The notes below the pieces were generated by a model, which was given only the letters and a program-made list of their open reading frames with translations, did not search any database and was not told the DNA's origin. The position numbers were made by a program, and so were the translations under genes. 64,000 bases of DNA from Plectrocnemia conspersa (taxonomy: Eukaryota; Arthropoda; Insecta; Trichoptera; Polycentropodidae), in NCBI GenBank assembly GCA_009617715.1, contig VTFK01000359.1:372001-436000 (forward strand), written 5' to 3'. Numbering within the stretch: the first letter of the stretch is position 1; the number at the start of each line of letters is the position of its first letter. Shown here in pieces: positions 27,101 through 42,100 of this stretch.

Positions 27101-30100
27101 TAAAAAATCTGGTGGTTAATACTTATTTGCGGGTATTCATTATGTCTGATTGACTTACCCAGCTGGTACAGATTTAACCCGTTATAAGGCATTGGGCTTA
27201 CGTCTGTCAGATTACAATGGAAGGTTAATGATAAAGAAAATAAATATAAAAATTATAATAGTTTAATATAAATTGTATTTAAAATGAATCTACTATTAAC
27301 ATTATTTTGAAGCGATCTTATTGTCTGGTTAAAAAAAAACAGTTTATTAATATAGATCATAGCTCATAGCTCATTTGCAATACATTTCTGCATATGTATA
27401 CAGCTGATTAATCTGATATTGATTCTAAATATAGTTTCAAAATATTCGTTTTAAAGAAATAAAAATACAGTTTAATAATGGGTACAGGTTCCCTTAAAAA
27501 GAAAACATAAAAAGTATCAAGAATATTAATTTAGAAAATAATATATTTAATGTTTTAAGTTTAAATCAATACAAGGTTCAACTTTAATTGTTCCTGCTGT
27601 CAAAAATAATACAACTAGGTATGCTAAAAACTTATTACCATAATAAATTACTTTATAGCTTTATTTATTGTATTGAATAAAAAAAGATTTAATATTTCAA
27701 TACCAGCAATTAAGAAAGTATACATCTGCACAACATTAAGTTAAAAATATGAGTAACTTATGGAATTTCGGCAATTAATAACATATAGATAAGAAAATAA
27801 ATTCCGCAAAACAAAAAATGTCACTATTGGCCTGTAGATAACGCAGAGGTAAATTTAATAAAAAAAAATACTGCCTGCGCTTTTATAATACATAATACAC
27901 AACTGTATTTTATTAAAAATTATATTATTATTAAATCAAAATATTACAAATTAAAAAAAAAAATTAATTGGAAAAATATTCACATAAAAAATATATGAAA
28001 AACGGGCGATTCGAATATTCAGATTAGAGTGTCAAATTCTAGACGATACACGTCAATATTAAACACGACGATGCTTACTCTCAAATATTTACCAATATTC
28101 AAGATGAGCATTATTCGCATAAAGGTGTCTATTACAATCTTGAATGAATCCCCTAGTTGAACCGAGCATAAATAAACTTTTAACGTACATACTGGTTTAA
28201 CCGAATTAGTATAATAGATCCACACGATATAGCGTTAGCAGCCCGTAAGTGACGTAAAACCCGTCTACCGTTACTTGCTCCCAATTATTGACGCGGCGAA
28301 CGGCTCACATGCGGCCTGAGGGACGCGGCTTATCAGACGCACACTAGACCGATTTTTTTTGCTTTGCCTTCGAAACGGTTAATCGATTAACCATTCCCGT
28401 GCGCGATGCACTCGTATCACCAATTCGCGACCGATTGCAGCCGGCGCTAACGGTTTGTGCCATTGTTTGTGCGAACTTTCTTTTTTTACAATTCGATGCG
28501 TGCATGTTGGAACTATTATATATGAAAATATATTATCTGAAAAACTAGGTTTATTAGAAAAATGGCAGAATATATAAGAAAATCCAAGCTTTTAGGGAAC
28601 AAGTTTATTATTTTCAAATTACAGTACGTTTTTTTATATCATTTAAAAAATAAGTGATTTATGTTTATTTTAATAGATATTTTTTATTAAAAATAATAGT
28701 GATAAACCCATATTTTTTATGATTTTTATTCACATGAATATGAATTTTAACACTTTAATGGCCGAAGACTCAAATATGTGTCAATGCAAACTTGTTTTAA
28801 AGGCCGCTAATATGTCATTCAATATCAATAAAGATAATATAGGAATTATGTTTATGATCATTTTTATATAAGTTGCCTTGATTTTACCAAAAAAGTAATA
28901 CATTTGACATTTTTATTAAAAACAGTGGTCAATCATGCATAAAATTAACACTCAAATTTGTAGTGGCCTGTAAAGTGATCCTTTGTTAGGATTTAACACA
29001 GGACATAATTTTAATTGATAGGTAAAATCACATGCAAATTGTAGTATAAGATACATATTATATTATAACATATAATGCTACAGAAACCAGCATATAAATG
29101 TAGATATGAATCTTATCATGGTGGCAAAGAGTGCAATGTTTTCGGTGTAATTGCTTCTCTCACACTGTAATCATATTCTGTTGCAAGTTCAAATTTTGTA
29201 TTAAATTTATTTTAACATTAAATAAATATATTATTTCTATAAAATCAGTGAGATAATTTAAGGGTAGGAAAATATAAGAAAACGTCTATGGACGTTTTAT
29301 TGGTTCCCTTAACATCATGAAGAAACATTTCAGTACATTAATACCTGAATTTATAATATTATATATGTACATATGTTTTTTTTAATTTTTGTAATATACA
29401 ATTAACTAATAGTTAAATAAACTATTAAACAAGTCGAAAAATTAATATCTAATCATGTTATTAAACATAATACTTAACTACCATAAAGTATATATATGGT
29501 TTATTACATAAAAATAGTTAAAAAAACACCATTTATCAGTAGTACAAGTTGATAACAAACCTGAAAGACATGGGTTCAAATCTCACATTAAACCCTAGTG
29601 TTTTTCAACGTTTAAAGTGTCTGGAAGATTAGAATTATAAAAAAAATATAATTAGAATTTTGTTTGATCACCACAGATTAAATTTTTTCAAGCTTTTAAG
29701 ACAAAAATTGATTAAAATCGAGTGGTTCTGCATATATGATACTAAAACTTCTTTCTAAAATAAAAAAAATGTTACAGTAAAACAACTTCATTGTTATTGA
29801 AAGCAGTACTAAAAAATGACTGAATAACTGGCTATTTTTTTATTCTCATAAATTAGAGTAAGCTACACAGTTTTCTGTCCAAAAATTCCACTTAATGTTT
29901 TTTAACGTTTTTTATTTTTATTTAATCTTTCGTTGTAATCTCACAGGCATAAGCTTGATTCATTACAACGGGGAAAATCTTTATCAACTGAGTAAGGCAA
30001 TTAGAAATAATGAATACCTACAAGTAAATATTACTCAACAGTTTGAGAATCGGTGACATATATATTTAAATTATTATGTAATATAATTTATAACCAATAA

Positions 30101-33100
30101 ATGTCTCTGCAGCCGGGCAGGTTTATGCTTTTATAAATAAAAATTTGAGTGCTGCTTCTGGGGCTCGAACCCACAACCTCAGATTTACTATTCTGAGACA
30201 TTAAACGGATTACGCTATTCTGTATATTACATATTAATTTACTAAAATTTTAATTATATTATGTATATAATAAAGCCAACACAACAGACCAGTGGTTTAA
30301 ATCGGAGATTAACACACGAAAGACCTGGGTTTGAATCCTACATGAACCATAGTGGTTTTTTATTTTAATCCTATTTTGGAGATCCGAATTAATAATTGTT
30401 ATATGCATATAATTTCGATATATCAATTACAGATCAGGTTTTCTAGATTTAACTAATCTCACAGATGATTTTGTAAAAATTAATTAATTAACCTAGAAAT
30501 TAGCTATAAAACTTTTTAAACATAAAAATTACTTTATTGTTACTGAAGGCAGTACTGAAAAATAACTAAAAATAATTCAACGTAATATGAGACAATAAGG
30601 TATTTTTTATTTTAATAAAATTGAAGTAAAATGCACAGCTTTCTGTGCTCTCAATATAGTCAGACAATTTATACTTAGAGGCATCTATATGTATTATTTT
30701 TACCACAATAAGAAGTAAATAGAGATATATAATAATTTTTTTTATAAATAAATATAAAAAAAAAAAATAGGGCCAAAACTTAGTTTATAGCAATTAGAAA
30801 TAAATTAAGATATGTAATATTATTTTCTGTAAAATATAGGACCAAAATTTGGATCATTGTTTTACTGATTTAATAAACTAAAATTTTTATCATACATTTG
30901 ATAAAATCAGCAATAAGTCGGAGACTAATACCTAAAACGCCAGGGTTAGAATCTTATATGGACTCTTGTTTTTAAATTATTATCGTGACTGGAAGATCGA
31001 AATTATTTTTTTGTATAATTATAATTTTGACATATCATTACAGATAAAATTTTCATAATTTCACAGATGAGTATCATTAAAATACATCTAAAATCAAGCT
31101 GAATAGTAATTTATGTTGATTATAAGTTACAATAAAATGTTTAATGTCTCAATAATTTTTCAATAGTTGTTTATTGTGTTTACTTAGTTGTAACGCATTT
31201 GAAACGTTGCAATAGAAAATTTACAATAAATATAAAAATAGAAGCTTATGACGATTTCATATTCTATTCAAGAGATTAAATAAAGGAAAACATCTAATAG
31301 AGTGACCTAACTATAATATAATAGTTTTAATACGTACATTAAGTTTTTATTGTTTAGTATAAACTGTAAATGTAATACAAAAAAAAAAATTTGTTTTTAT
31401 TTGTCCCATCATAATATTTATATTTTATTTGATGCTATTTATAAGCTACACATTTGTGTTTTAAAATAATATGTTTTTATTTAAAATCTGATGGTAAATA
31501 TAAAAAGAAAAAGATATAATATATGACTATCAATTTTATAAAGGGTTATAAATTTCATAAAGCGGAGGTTTTGTTAAATTATCTAATGCTTAGAATGATG
31601 TAATGATATCAATTATCTGAGCCATTACAGAAAAGGGTGTGCGTATATAATCATGAAGCGCCTTTGATGTGCATACATTTATAATCCTTAAAACGTATTA
31701 TTCACGAAATTATATCCTTTTGTACGTTTGGTATATTATTTTTATTTTGAAAATTTCTCAAACAGTCTAGATTTTATTTTAAAATAATTTATATATAATA
31801 ACAATAGCTTGTTGGTATTTTGATAATTAAATATTAACACTAAAGCAGTAAATAAATGTAGTGGGACTTTATATACATTATTTTTTATTAATAAATTATA
31901 CTTTAACATAAAAAAATATTAAAGCATCGCTACTATTTATTTATCATGTTTTTGCTTTTTAAATGTACATAAATTTATTTGTAGACGTAAAAAATAGCAA
32001 TTTGATAGTAGCCGCAATATAGCCATTATAAATTTATTATGAAATATAATGTAATACTTTTTGTCACAAAGCCAATTACCGTTGTTTGCGTATACAAATT
32101 GTCTAATAAATTACAAAAAGTTTACATACACAATAAATTATAATAAAACACAATGGAAATCGAACAGGCGTTCTCATTAATTTAATATAACAATGGCAAT
32201 AAAAGCATTTGTATTAAAAAAATATTAACATATTAATTTTTATCAAAATGTATTTAAAATTATTCTAGTTTATTTTATAACATATAAAAATATGTTTTAA
32301 TGAAAATAATTGCGTTTAATATTAAAAAATGATATAGTAACAGTGAAAGTAACTTGTTTGTAGTCATTGAAAGTGAATTACTTAAATCATTTTTAGCGAA
32401 CTTATACTTCTGACTTTATTATGTATACATATATGATACAAATAAAATATATCTACATAAATCAGAAAAAATATAAGTTCGTTAAGAATGACTCGAGCAA
32501 ACATAAAATCTGTCTTTCAAAATAAAAAAATCATTTTCAATGACTACAAACAAGTCACTTACAAAATATATATTTGCCTTTCTCAAAAGGTAGGTAAAAA
32601 AATATATATACATATATGATAAATGTACGTTAAAATGAAAGAAGTAAATTCATATTTAAATTGTATTTCATCTCAATTACAGATATGCTAGATATATTTA
32701 ATATATTTATATGAAATAGTAAATATAATTATTATCTAAGCTTCCGCATAATAATATTTTTTGTATATATTTAGCTACATCGCCCACTTTGAATAGAAAA
32801 TGTCAAGAAAAGGCTACTTTGGATGATATTTCGGGTATTGAATTATTAAAGTCATTTTTTTATGTATTACAGTGTGTATACTAGATTTATTAATAATAAA
32901 GTTAATTGGTCAAATCAACTGTGAAAAATAATGAGCAATAAAGTTCTCTCTTTGTTTAATAATAAAAAAATAATTAAACAAATAGATAATTTATACAATA
33001 TGTACACATATATTTTTGGTAAAATATTAAGTGAAAAATAAATTTGTCTAATAATTAAGGATCTATTATACATTATCCTCAAATCTCAATCAATCAACAT

Positions 33101-36100
33101 TTTGTTTATTAAAAATATATTAATAGAATAGAAAAAATAACATCTCATGCTCTACCACAATGGTCCAAATTAGGACCATAGTAGTTTATAATATATATTA
33201 ATCATATAATTAATAATATATAAATATGTAAAATACATCTGTTTGCAAATGACACATTAATTTTTTGTATATGTGATAATGTTAAAGAAGTTGTAGATAA
33301 TTTATGTAACGAATTAAGTATAATAGAAAGATGGTAAAAATAGCAACATATAATTGACAATGAACGAAGCATTCATATCTCAAGGTAATTTGAACAACTG
33401 TCCTTGTTATTGATTTATTAAAATAGTAAAAGTTAAGCGAATTGGAAAAAAGCGACTTGAAATAAAAAGGCAAATACCTAGCTAGTATACAACAGAATTA
33501 ATTAAATATGATTATAATATTCTTCTATAAATTTATTAATTTAAAAAAAACTATATTTGACTTTTAGTATTTTCTGTTTTTAAGGTCATGTATCATAAAA
33601 AAACTCAACAGTTTCTTTATTTAACATAATATTATTTACGGGTGCAATTGATATACAATTAAATTTAAGTGTCTAGTATAAACTATTTCCTTAATTACGT
33701 GAATGTACAATTTGTTATATTTACGTTTTTCTGTATGCTATCTGTGTTGGGGTACAGGAAAAGTTGTAAAAAACCTCCTATTGAAAATATTATCATGTGT
33801 TATAGTTACTTAGATTTAATTAAACTATGATTTAAAAAAAATATCGAAGACAAATAATGAGAATAAAATTTTATAAAAATCGTTATTGAATTGATTATAT
33901 ATGTTACTATTCAAATAATCATTGCACTGAACTATACATTATAGCAAACATCACCATGATCACTATTGTGTTCTATTTTCGATTTTATGTAAAACAGATA
34001 TAAACATTGAAAATATTGTATTTCATCAAGGTAAAAAAATATAGTAATAGAACGTTTAGAATCATGACACAATGTTAAATCTTTGCAGGTAAATATACAA
34101 TATACTATAATTGAGAAAGCCGCATAAAACCTGAAGACAAAGGAGAGGCTTACTTTTCGTGTATATACATATATAATGTATATAGAGAGAAAAATGAGAG
34201 ATAAGATAATTGTATATTTAAAAAAATAAATCAAAACACATATTGGAGCACTGTTTTATAAAACTCGTACATCTGTGCATTATAATTTATTTTATTTTAA
34301 CAAGCAAAAATATAATCGTTATCTTAAGTATTAAATCTAGTGATTCTTATTCAAAATTTTTTTTCAAAAACATGCTGATTTCTCATGAATTTTCATTTTT
34401 TATTACAAATTAAATTTTGTAAAATTACTGAAAATGTTTTACAACAGCTGAATTTTTTATTGCACCGCATAAGAAAGGGTAGATCCGTGCCAGATGTTTG
34501 AAAAAATGCATGCGCCCTTGAAAGCTAGAAGTCGAAAGTATTTGATTGAATTTTTTATCATCTATTCTAATTGGAATATACTTTGGGTTAGTTGTGTAAG
34601 AACTATTTTAATAATCAGATAAGATGAAACTGCTACGCTTGGAAATCAACAGATTGCAAAATTGTATGGGGGGCTACGCTATAAAATTGGCCTGTCGGTG
34701 AACTTAAATCTTGTTTTTTGATTAAACCAAGGAGGATTTTCATGTTTATAAAAAAATCAAGTAATAACAGCTGTTTAAAAAAATTTTTTACGATTCGGAT
34801 ATAAATACGGGGACCAAAATTTTATCGTAATTCTTTGATCTGTAATCAATCGAAGTAGATCGACTCTCGATTATAAAAAATCATCATATGTACATCAATA
34901 AAATTAAGATAGAAAGATAGCTACAATAATATACTGTGCTATTATAATTACATACTATATATTACACATTTTTTTTTCTATAGCAAAAATGAAAATGAGA
35001 ATTTACATTTATAGAGAAATGAAAAACATCGAGGAACTAGAATGTTCAATTAAATCTACATACCTACGTATCTATAACACAATAAATACAATTTACAACT
35101 TAAACTCTTAATATATTTTTCATCTTACATTTTTTAAATGTAACTATAGTGATTTTAAAAATGAAATTATTTATACATTATGAACTATTTATATTAAGTA
35201 AATATAATTTTCATTTTTCATTTCTCAACTTTTTATTAAATTCTAATCAATATTATATACATAGTTTTCTTAATGATTTACATAAGTATTTTAATGATGA
35301 GTCGCCACTGGTTGTGAGTGGGCTGTTGTCACGAGAAAATAATATTACTAATTTGACATATCGAGTTATATAATTAAATCAAACAGCACCACGCCTGCCT
35401 CAATTAATTAATTAATTAATTAATTAATTTTCGTTCGGTATGGCACGATCGCCCGCAGCAAGATCATAACACATTATGACAGCGGAGGTAATTCGCGCGA
35501 ACGTGCACCGGAGTTTTTACGCCACACGGCCACAACATAAGTGTTATGCGGATGAAAGTTTGTAACACTTGTGAGACTGGGTCACTCGCCCCGGCGGCGT
35601 GCCTTAGCCTCGATCTATGGGAAAAATGCAAATGCCCAATTTTCGGCCGACATTTTCGCGCACTCGCGGCTATGGTTAATAGGGCGTAATTCGCGATTCA
35701 CGGCTATTGTCATGTGCCGCCTATGATTATCAGTGGCGTATCAGATTAGCGGAAAAAAAGGAAGGTGAAATTATAAATTAACACAGATAAGAACATATTT
35801 TAGAACTTACTTTGTTCCTTTTTATTTTTTCGTATCATATTCAATGCAAAACAACACTATCATTAGAGGCATTGGAAGTAGTATTTTTTATAAATAAATT
35901 AAAATACTTCATTCAAAGCATTCTGATTTATCGATGATTTTTTTTCATCTAAATTAGATCCAAATATCTTTGTTATTTTTATTGTTAAAACAATTTCTGC
36001 CATGGAAAAATTCCTATCGTTTTGTGTTGATGTTGGTTTAATTGATAGCAAAATAGGCACTGTAAATTATTTGCTCTCTTGCCCGTCGATTAAAATATTT

Positions 36101-39100
36101 TGCATTCTTTCTCCATTAATCCGTAAGATGTTGGTTTTCTTACAATACTCTCTGTTAGGCCGAAAGAAATTTCTTTCTCCAGTTGTTGTGCCAATGAGAA
36201 TTTATTAATTTCTTCAATGGATTCTAATGATTTAATGGAGTCACAAGGGTCCTTAGAATTCGTATAGCTATTAAATAATCTGCGAATAATTCCTTTCCCC
36301 ATTTTTTCTTTTAAAGAATAATTAAAGAAGTCACTCTTTTTTTGACTGGTGAAAGATTCTGGATTTTGCAAATAGTTAATTAATGACATAAATGTCTAGT
36401 TTATTCGATTATATAATTTCTCATTAATTGCCCGTTGAAATTTAGCGCTGAGCTCAGAATTCAAATCTTCTAACTGTTGTAACAAAAATAACAGCTGTTG
36501 CTTCTTTACTAAAACAATACAAAAAACCTTTTTGGGTTATCGAAAAAGAAAAATAGTTTTAAATATTTTTGCCTTGTGCCGATTTCCATGCATATTTATC
36601 TTATCTGAGTGGGTTCACCAAAGCAAAGATAAAGCCGTCGGCCGGTTAGTGTAATAGAAAATTGCAAAAAAGTTTTGTCATACAAATATTTGCGATCTTC
36701 CGAGAAAGTATGCATATTTTCAAACATCTAGCACGAGCACCTTCGGAAAGGTCTCTTGTCTGAATGTCTTTAATTACTTAAGCATAAACAAGGCGAGTTC
36801 TTGTATTAAAAAAATTGTCCTTCACAGACCTTCCAAGATGTATGAATATTAGACACGAACCTTTACTTATGCAGCGTGATAAAAAGGTTGTAAATCTTTT
36901 GAAAATATTCGTTATAATTTAATTTTATATAATAAATAATGCTTTATAAAATTTCTCGAGAAATTCCCAAGAAGAAACAATATTTAATCCTAACGCAGAG
37001 CTTGAGTTGTTTTAAATTTTATCGACTCCTACTTATTTTGCCTAAATATAATTGATAAGAATAAAAACAATGTCAATAATTTTCAAAATATAAAGTAAAA
37101 AATCATAAAGCAAAAAAAGGACATGTCTATCTAATTCAACTTAATTGACTTATTATAATGATGTATGTAATAAAGTAAGTACAAAAAAAATAGTAAAAAT
37201 ATACATATTATACGTAAAAAAATTGTTTATATTAAACACAAAATTAAAATTAATAAAAATATAAAAATTAATGATTATACTAGCAAGGGAAAAATCTGGT
37301 TTCATTGCTTTTACTTTGCCAGGTTGTCTAAATCGAATCTTAACTCTTTAATTAAACACTAAATCTAAATACGTGATTTAATCTGAATTAGATTAAAAAA
37401 ATAATTGCTTCTAATAAGTCAGCGTCTTGAATCAGATTTTATTATTTTAAGGGCGGAAAATGATCGCTTTTCAATGTACTTAATGGCATATCAAAAGCAC
37501 TAAAACATCTAAAATAAATTTCACTCTTAAAATTGTCAGTATATAATTTTTAAAACCTCAGTAACTTTAATGTGATGAAAAATGAGTATTGTGTAAATAA
37601 AAATTTAATATTTAAAGTATTCTTTCACGGTACATTTACATTTATATTACATAATGATATTTTATAAATAATATTCGGAAGTATCAAAAATATTTTTTTT
37701 TCAATAAAATCAATTCACCAATACAGTCAAACGTCTGGATTTTTAAACGATGTTCGTATACAGAGAATTTCAACCTGATTCTTAAATAATAAATATTATG
37801 AAAATTTAATTTTTTGTGTAAAATAATTAACTATCATCACGATATTCATCCGTGAGATTAGTAACATCTAAATTAACCCAAATTATTTTATTCAGAATTT
37901 TAAATATATAATAATCACTAATTCCGATCTCCCAGACACGATAAAAATTAAAGAATTTAAGTTTAATATAGGATTTGAACCCAGGTCTTTTAGATTAATA
38001 ATCAGCGACATATACCACTCGTTTATCGTACTGGTCTTTCTGCATTTATACATAATATTTGCGATTCAACACTTTATTATTATTACAATGATTCATTCGT
38101 AAAAATAAATTACTTAATAATGACCATCCTATTCAACTTAGTAATTAGTTTAATTTGTAACACAATGGAAGATTGCTTAAATAATTTTACTGAAACTATA
38201 AAAAAAATCAGTGGATATTGATTTCTACAGACCAATAAGTATCTTACCAGTTAAGCTAAAAATATTACAAAAAAATACTATTTAAGATAATCAAACCAGT
38301 ATTAGAAGAACTTAATCTTTTACCAAATAATCAACTTGTCAATCGTGCTGGTTAACGATTAAAATTGACGTTAGCGAGTAAAAGTTATTAGTGACTTTGT
38401 TCATTTTTCATTCATAAAGCAAAACTAAATAGAATTTTTATTAAAAAGCTTATATGTACATGCATACATTAAAAGGACTCAGTATTAATTTTTATGGGTT
38501 ATTCATACTGTCTTGAATATGAAACAAAAATCATATTTTACATTTGAAGGCTTTAGGATGTATCATATTCGCGTTGATGTGCTAATTACACTTTGACATA
38601 TATGATATCAATCCGTGTTCATAAGTCATACTTAATATGATTTACATATACAATATATACAAATATAGAAATGAAAACTTACGTGTAATGAATTTATATG
38701 AAATATATAGCTATATTGTTTAATTTATTTTGCTACAAAGTTAAGAAAGCTCATTAGAACATTACTTATTTTTATTATTTCATTAGTTTTTCTATAAGCT
38801 TTGCGTTTTTTAAATAAAAATTGCTTCAACAAAATTCGTAAATATTAGTTCTAATAACGTTTTTATTTCTGCTTATAATACATGTTTTTTTATGTAAAAC
38901 ATATTTAAAGGTATATTTTAGGATCTTGATTATAACTATTTTTTTAATAAAAATGTCAAAAAATATGTAGCTATGCAATTTGATATGCAAAAAATATTAA
39001 TAATTCTTAGCAAAAACTATTGCTGTAATTAAGTGACATTTATAATCTTATAAGTAACTATACGCTAATTTTTAATATGTCAATACTTTTTAAACATATG

Positions 39101-42100
39101 TTATGAATTATTTAATAAAATGCCCAACTGTATAAATGTTAAAATCGACTATTACAAAAAAACTCTAATATATTAAATAATCTTGAAATGAACGAGAAAT
39201 TATATCATATGATTATGTGATGGCTGCAGAAATGAAACCAAATTCTACTCAAACTATCCATCAGCTAGCCAAGAAATTAAAACAGTGCATAGACACATTA
39301 AGAAGATTGGGAAGGTTTGGAGACAATGTGTATGGGTTTCAAATGAATTGAGCGAAGCAAACAAATTTATGCATATCTCAAGAACTTCTGAATCTTAAAG
39401 CTGGTCACCTTTTCTCTGTCATTTGATAATGAGAGATGAGAAATGGGAGTTGTATGACAAAAATCGTCATATTAAACAGTAGTTAATTAAAAGTCAAGTA
39501 GTTAAACCTACCTTGAAGCTCGGGCTAATTGTAAAAAAAGTTATTTTGTGTGCATGCTGGGATTGTGCAAGCAATAGTAGCAAACTCCTATTGTGATCAG
39601 CTGGATAGTTTTTACAAAGAAGTAAAAAAAGGCATGCACTTGTCAACAGAAATTGAATAGTTCTACAACACGACAATGCGCGTCCCTATGTAGCAAAATT
39701 GATTATCGAATACCATTTATTTCGATCGATGTAATACTTCCTATATGAAAAAAACAAAATGCAGACGATGTCCAAAGAGGGCTATAGATATATTTTGCAT
39801 AAAAGCTTTCAATTTTGTATACTAATGAAATTGAAAAAATGCCAGAGAGATAAGAAAAGATTAAATCATTAGAATAAATTATATTTTAATTTAATAAAAT
39901 TCTTAAAAGTGATTAAAAACGACATTTATTTCGGGATTATATTAATGGTTTTAAATAAATAAAAATTGTTAATAGATGTCTACATACAGGGCCGCCGAGA
40001 GCGAACCCGTGCCCTGGGAAATCAACATGACAAAAATGGCATTTTATGTATTTTTTAACATTGTAATATAATTTCTTGAATAAATAATAATATGTATGAG
40101 TTAACCCTTTTGATGCTACAAGCAAATATAAAAATTAGCCACTGTTGCGACATATTTACTGAATTCATATTTTATGTAAAATATTTTAAATAAGGCATTA
40201 ATTTTTTTTAATATCTATTCATAATATGCACCTGATAATTAGTCGTGTTTTCATTGCTGCTCAGTGTTGCCATATAGGGAATTTCTAGTCTAGGTCAAAA
40301 GCAATAAAATCGTGCCATCGCGGTGAAAACGCTCGATTATTAAGCGTTTATATAAAGACTTTTTATAATAATGTTGCAAGTGAGAATCAAATGAAGCACA
40401 TCTAAACCGAATTTTGTCCAATAGGAGAGCGCAAAAAACAATTATCACTTCTCAGAAGGCAAAAATTCAAGTCAAAAGCAATAAAATCGTGCCGTCGCCG
40501 TCGCAGTGGGAACGCTCGTTACCGAGCGTTCCCACTGCGCCGGCGCCGACACGATTTTATTGCTTTTGACATGAATTTTCGCCTTCTGAGAAATGATAAT
40601 TGTTTTTGCGCACTCCTATTGACCAAAATTCAGTTTGAAATACTTTGATCAGCCCTCTTATATACATAGTAATATCGGTAAGGATAGATATCATATTTTT
40701 AAATCATAGTTTAATATCGAATTGCATTAGTTTAATTACATTTTCGCTAGTAAAAATATATATTTACTGGTGAAAATGTATATGGACTTTACTAGTGAAA
40801 ATATAACTTTACCAAAAAATAGACATTCACCGTAACATTTATACATCGGATGTAAATAAACATTGATAAGTATGTAAAATATATATATTAATACATTTAG
40901 AAAAGTTGAAATCATATTGTACTAGCACCAGCCAGATAATTTTTATTTTTATTGGTAAAAATATATATCTACTAGTGAAAATGATTTGATTTTACTGAAA
41001 TTTTCGGGATAGATTCGAGACTGAACTATTTATTTATTTTGCTGTTGTCAAATTACCGATATTACAATCTATAAAAACGTTAAGTTTATCTAATTCAACT
41101 GGTGCTGTTGTTGCTTTTTTGTTATTTATTTATTTCTTTCTTCTGAAAATTCAGATCGAATACTTAAATTTACTGCTACTAATTTACATTCATTTAATAT
41201 TTTCTCTCATGCCTAATATTTTTAAAACGTTCAAAAAGCAATAAAGTAAGTAAATTTTAACACAAACGGAGCCGCGTCAAAAAACTACAATCTGTTCCAT
41301 TAAATAATAATGTTTATTGTGAAAGTCCTACCTAGAAAGTAGGTGCATTTGAAGGCAATGTTCCGCCCCTTTTTTATTTTATGTATTATATATATATAAA
41401 AAAAGGGCTAAAGAAACTTATATCTGAAATACATCAGTATATAGGTACATCTCAAACAACTGTAGTTCATTATTTGAGGTCGGTTTTTACTTTTTTATAA
41501 ATATATTCTTGGGCCCCTTAATATGTTAATATTAACAGTAGATAAAATTCTTATGCTTTAATTTAAGTTTAGATCAATAACCTTTAAAATTCGAACAAAT
41601 TATATTATATAAAAATAAAAATATAGAACACGTTTACATATATTCGTTTACTTTTAAGCGGATTCGATATTAGTTAAATTGTAAAACCACTAATTTAATT
41701 ATGTACATCTGTACAAGTTTGGTACGAAAAACGTACAAATACATTGTTTTCAAAATATGTAAACAAATAACGTTTTAAATACACTGTTTATTCAATTGTG
41801 AGATTGTTTAATATCATTTTAATACTGTATTTTATAATAAAACATAGAGATAATTAAAAAATTCAGTATATTAAATTTTTAAAAGGTCCCTGGAGATGTA
41901 TTTACATTATCTTACAGTACGTCGTATTAAATTATAAAAACATACATATGTATGTATTTATACAAAGTGTATATGGAGGTAAATATGTTCATTAAAAATT
42001 AATGGGAAGTTGTTGTGAAAAAAATGTCAATCGGTAATATCGGTAATCGCTTTACTACGTTCGTCAATATATAGAGAAAGTATTTAATTATTTTTATTAT

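Noticed and set aside
39988..40020. hAT terminus CAGGGCCGCCGAGAGCG
   Set aside because: Looks like one end of a hAT element, but no matching inverted end or 8-base duplication was found.
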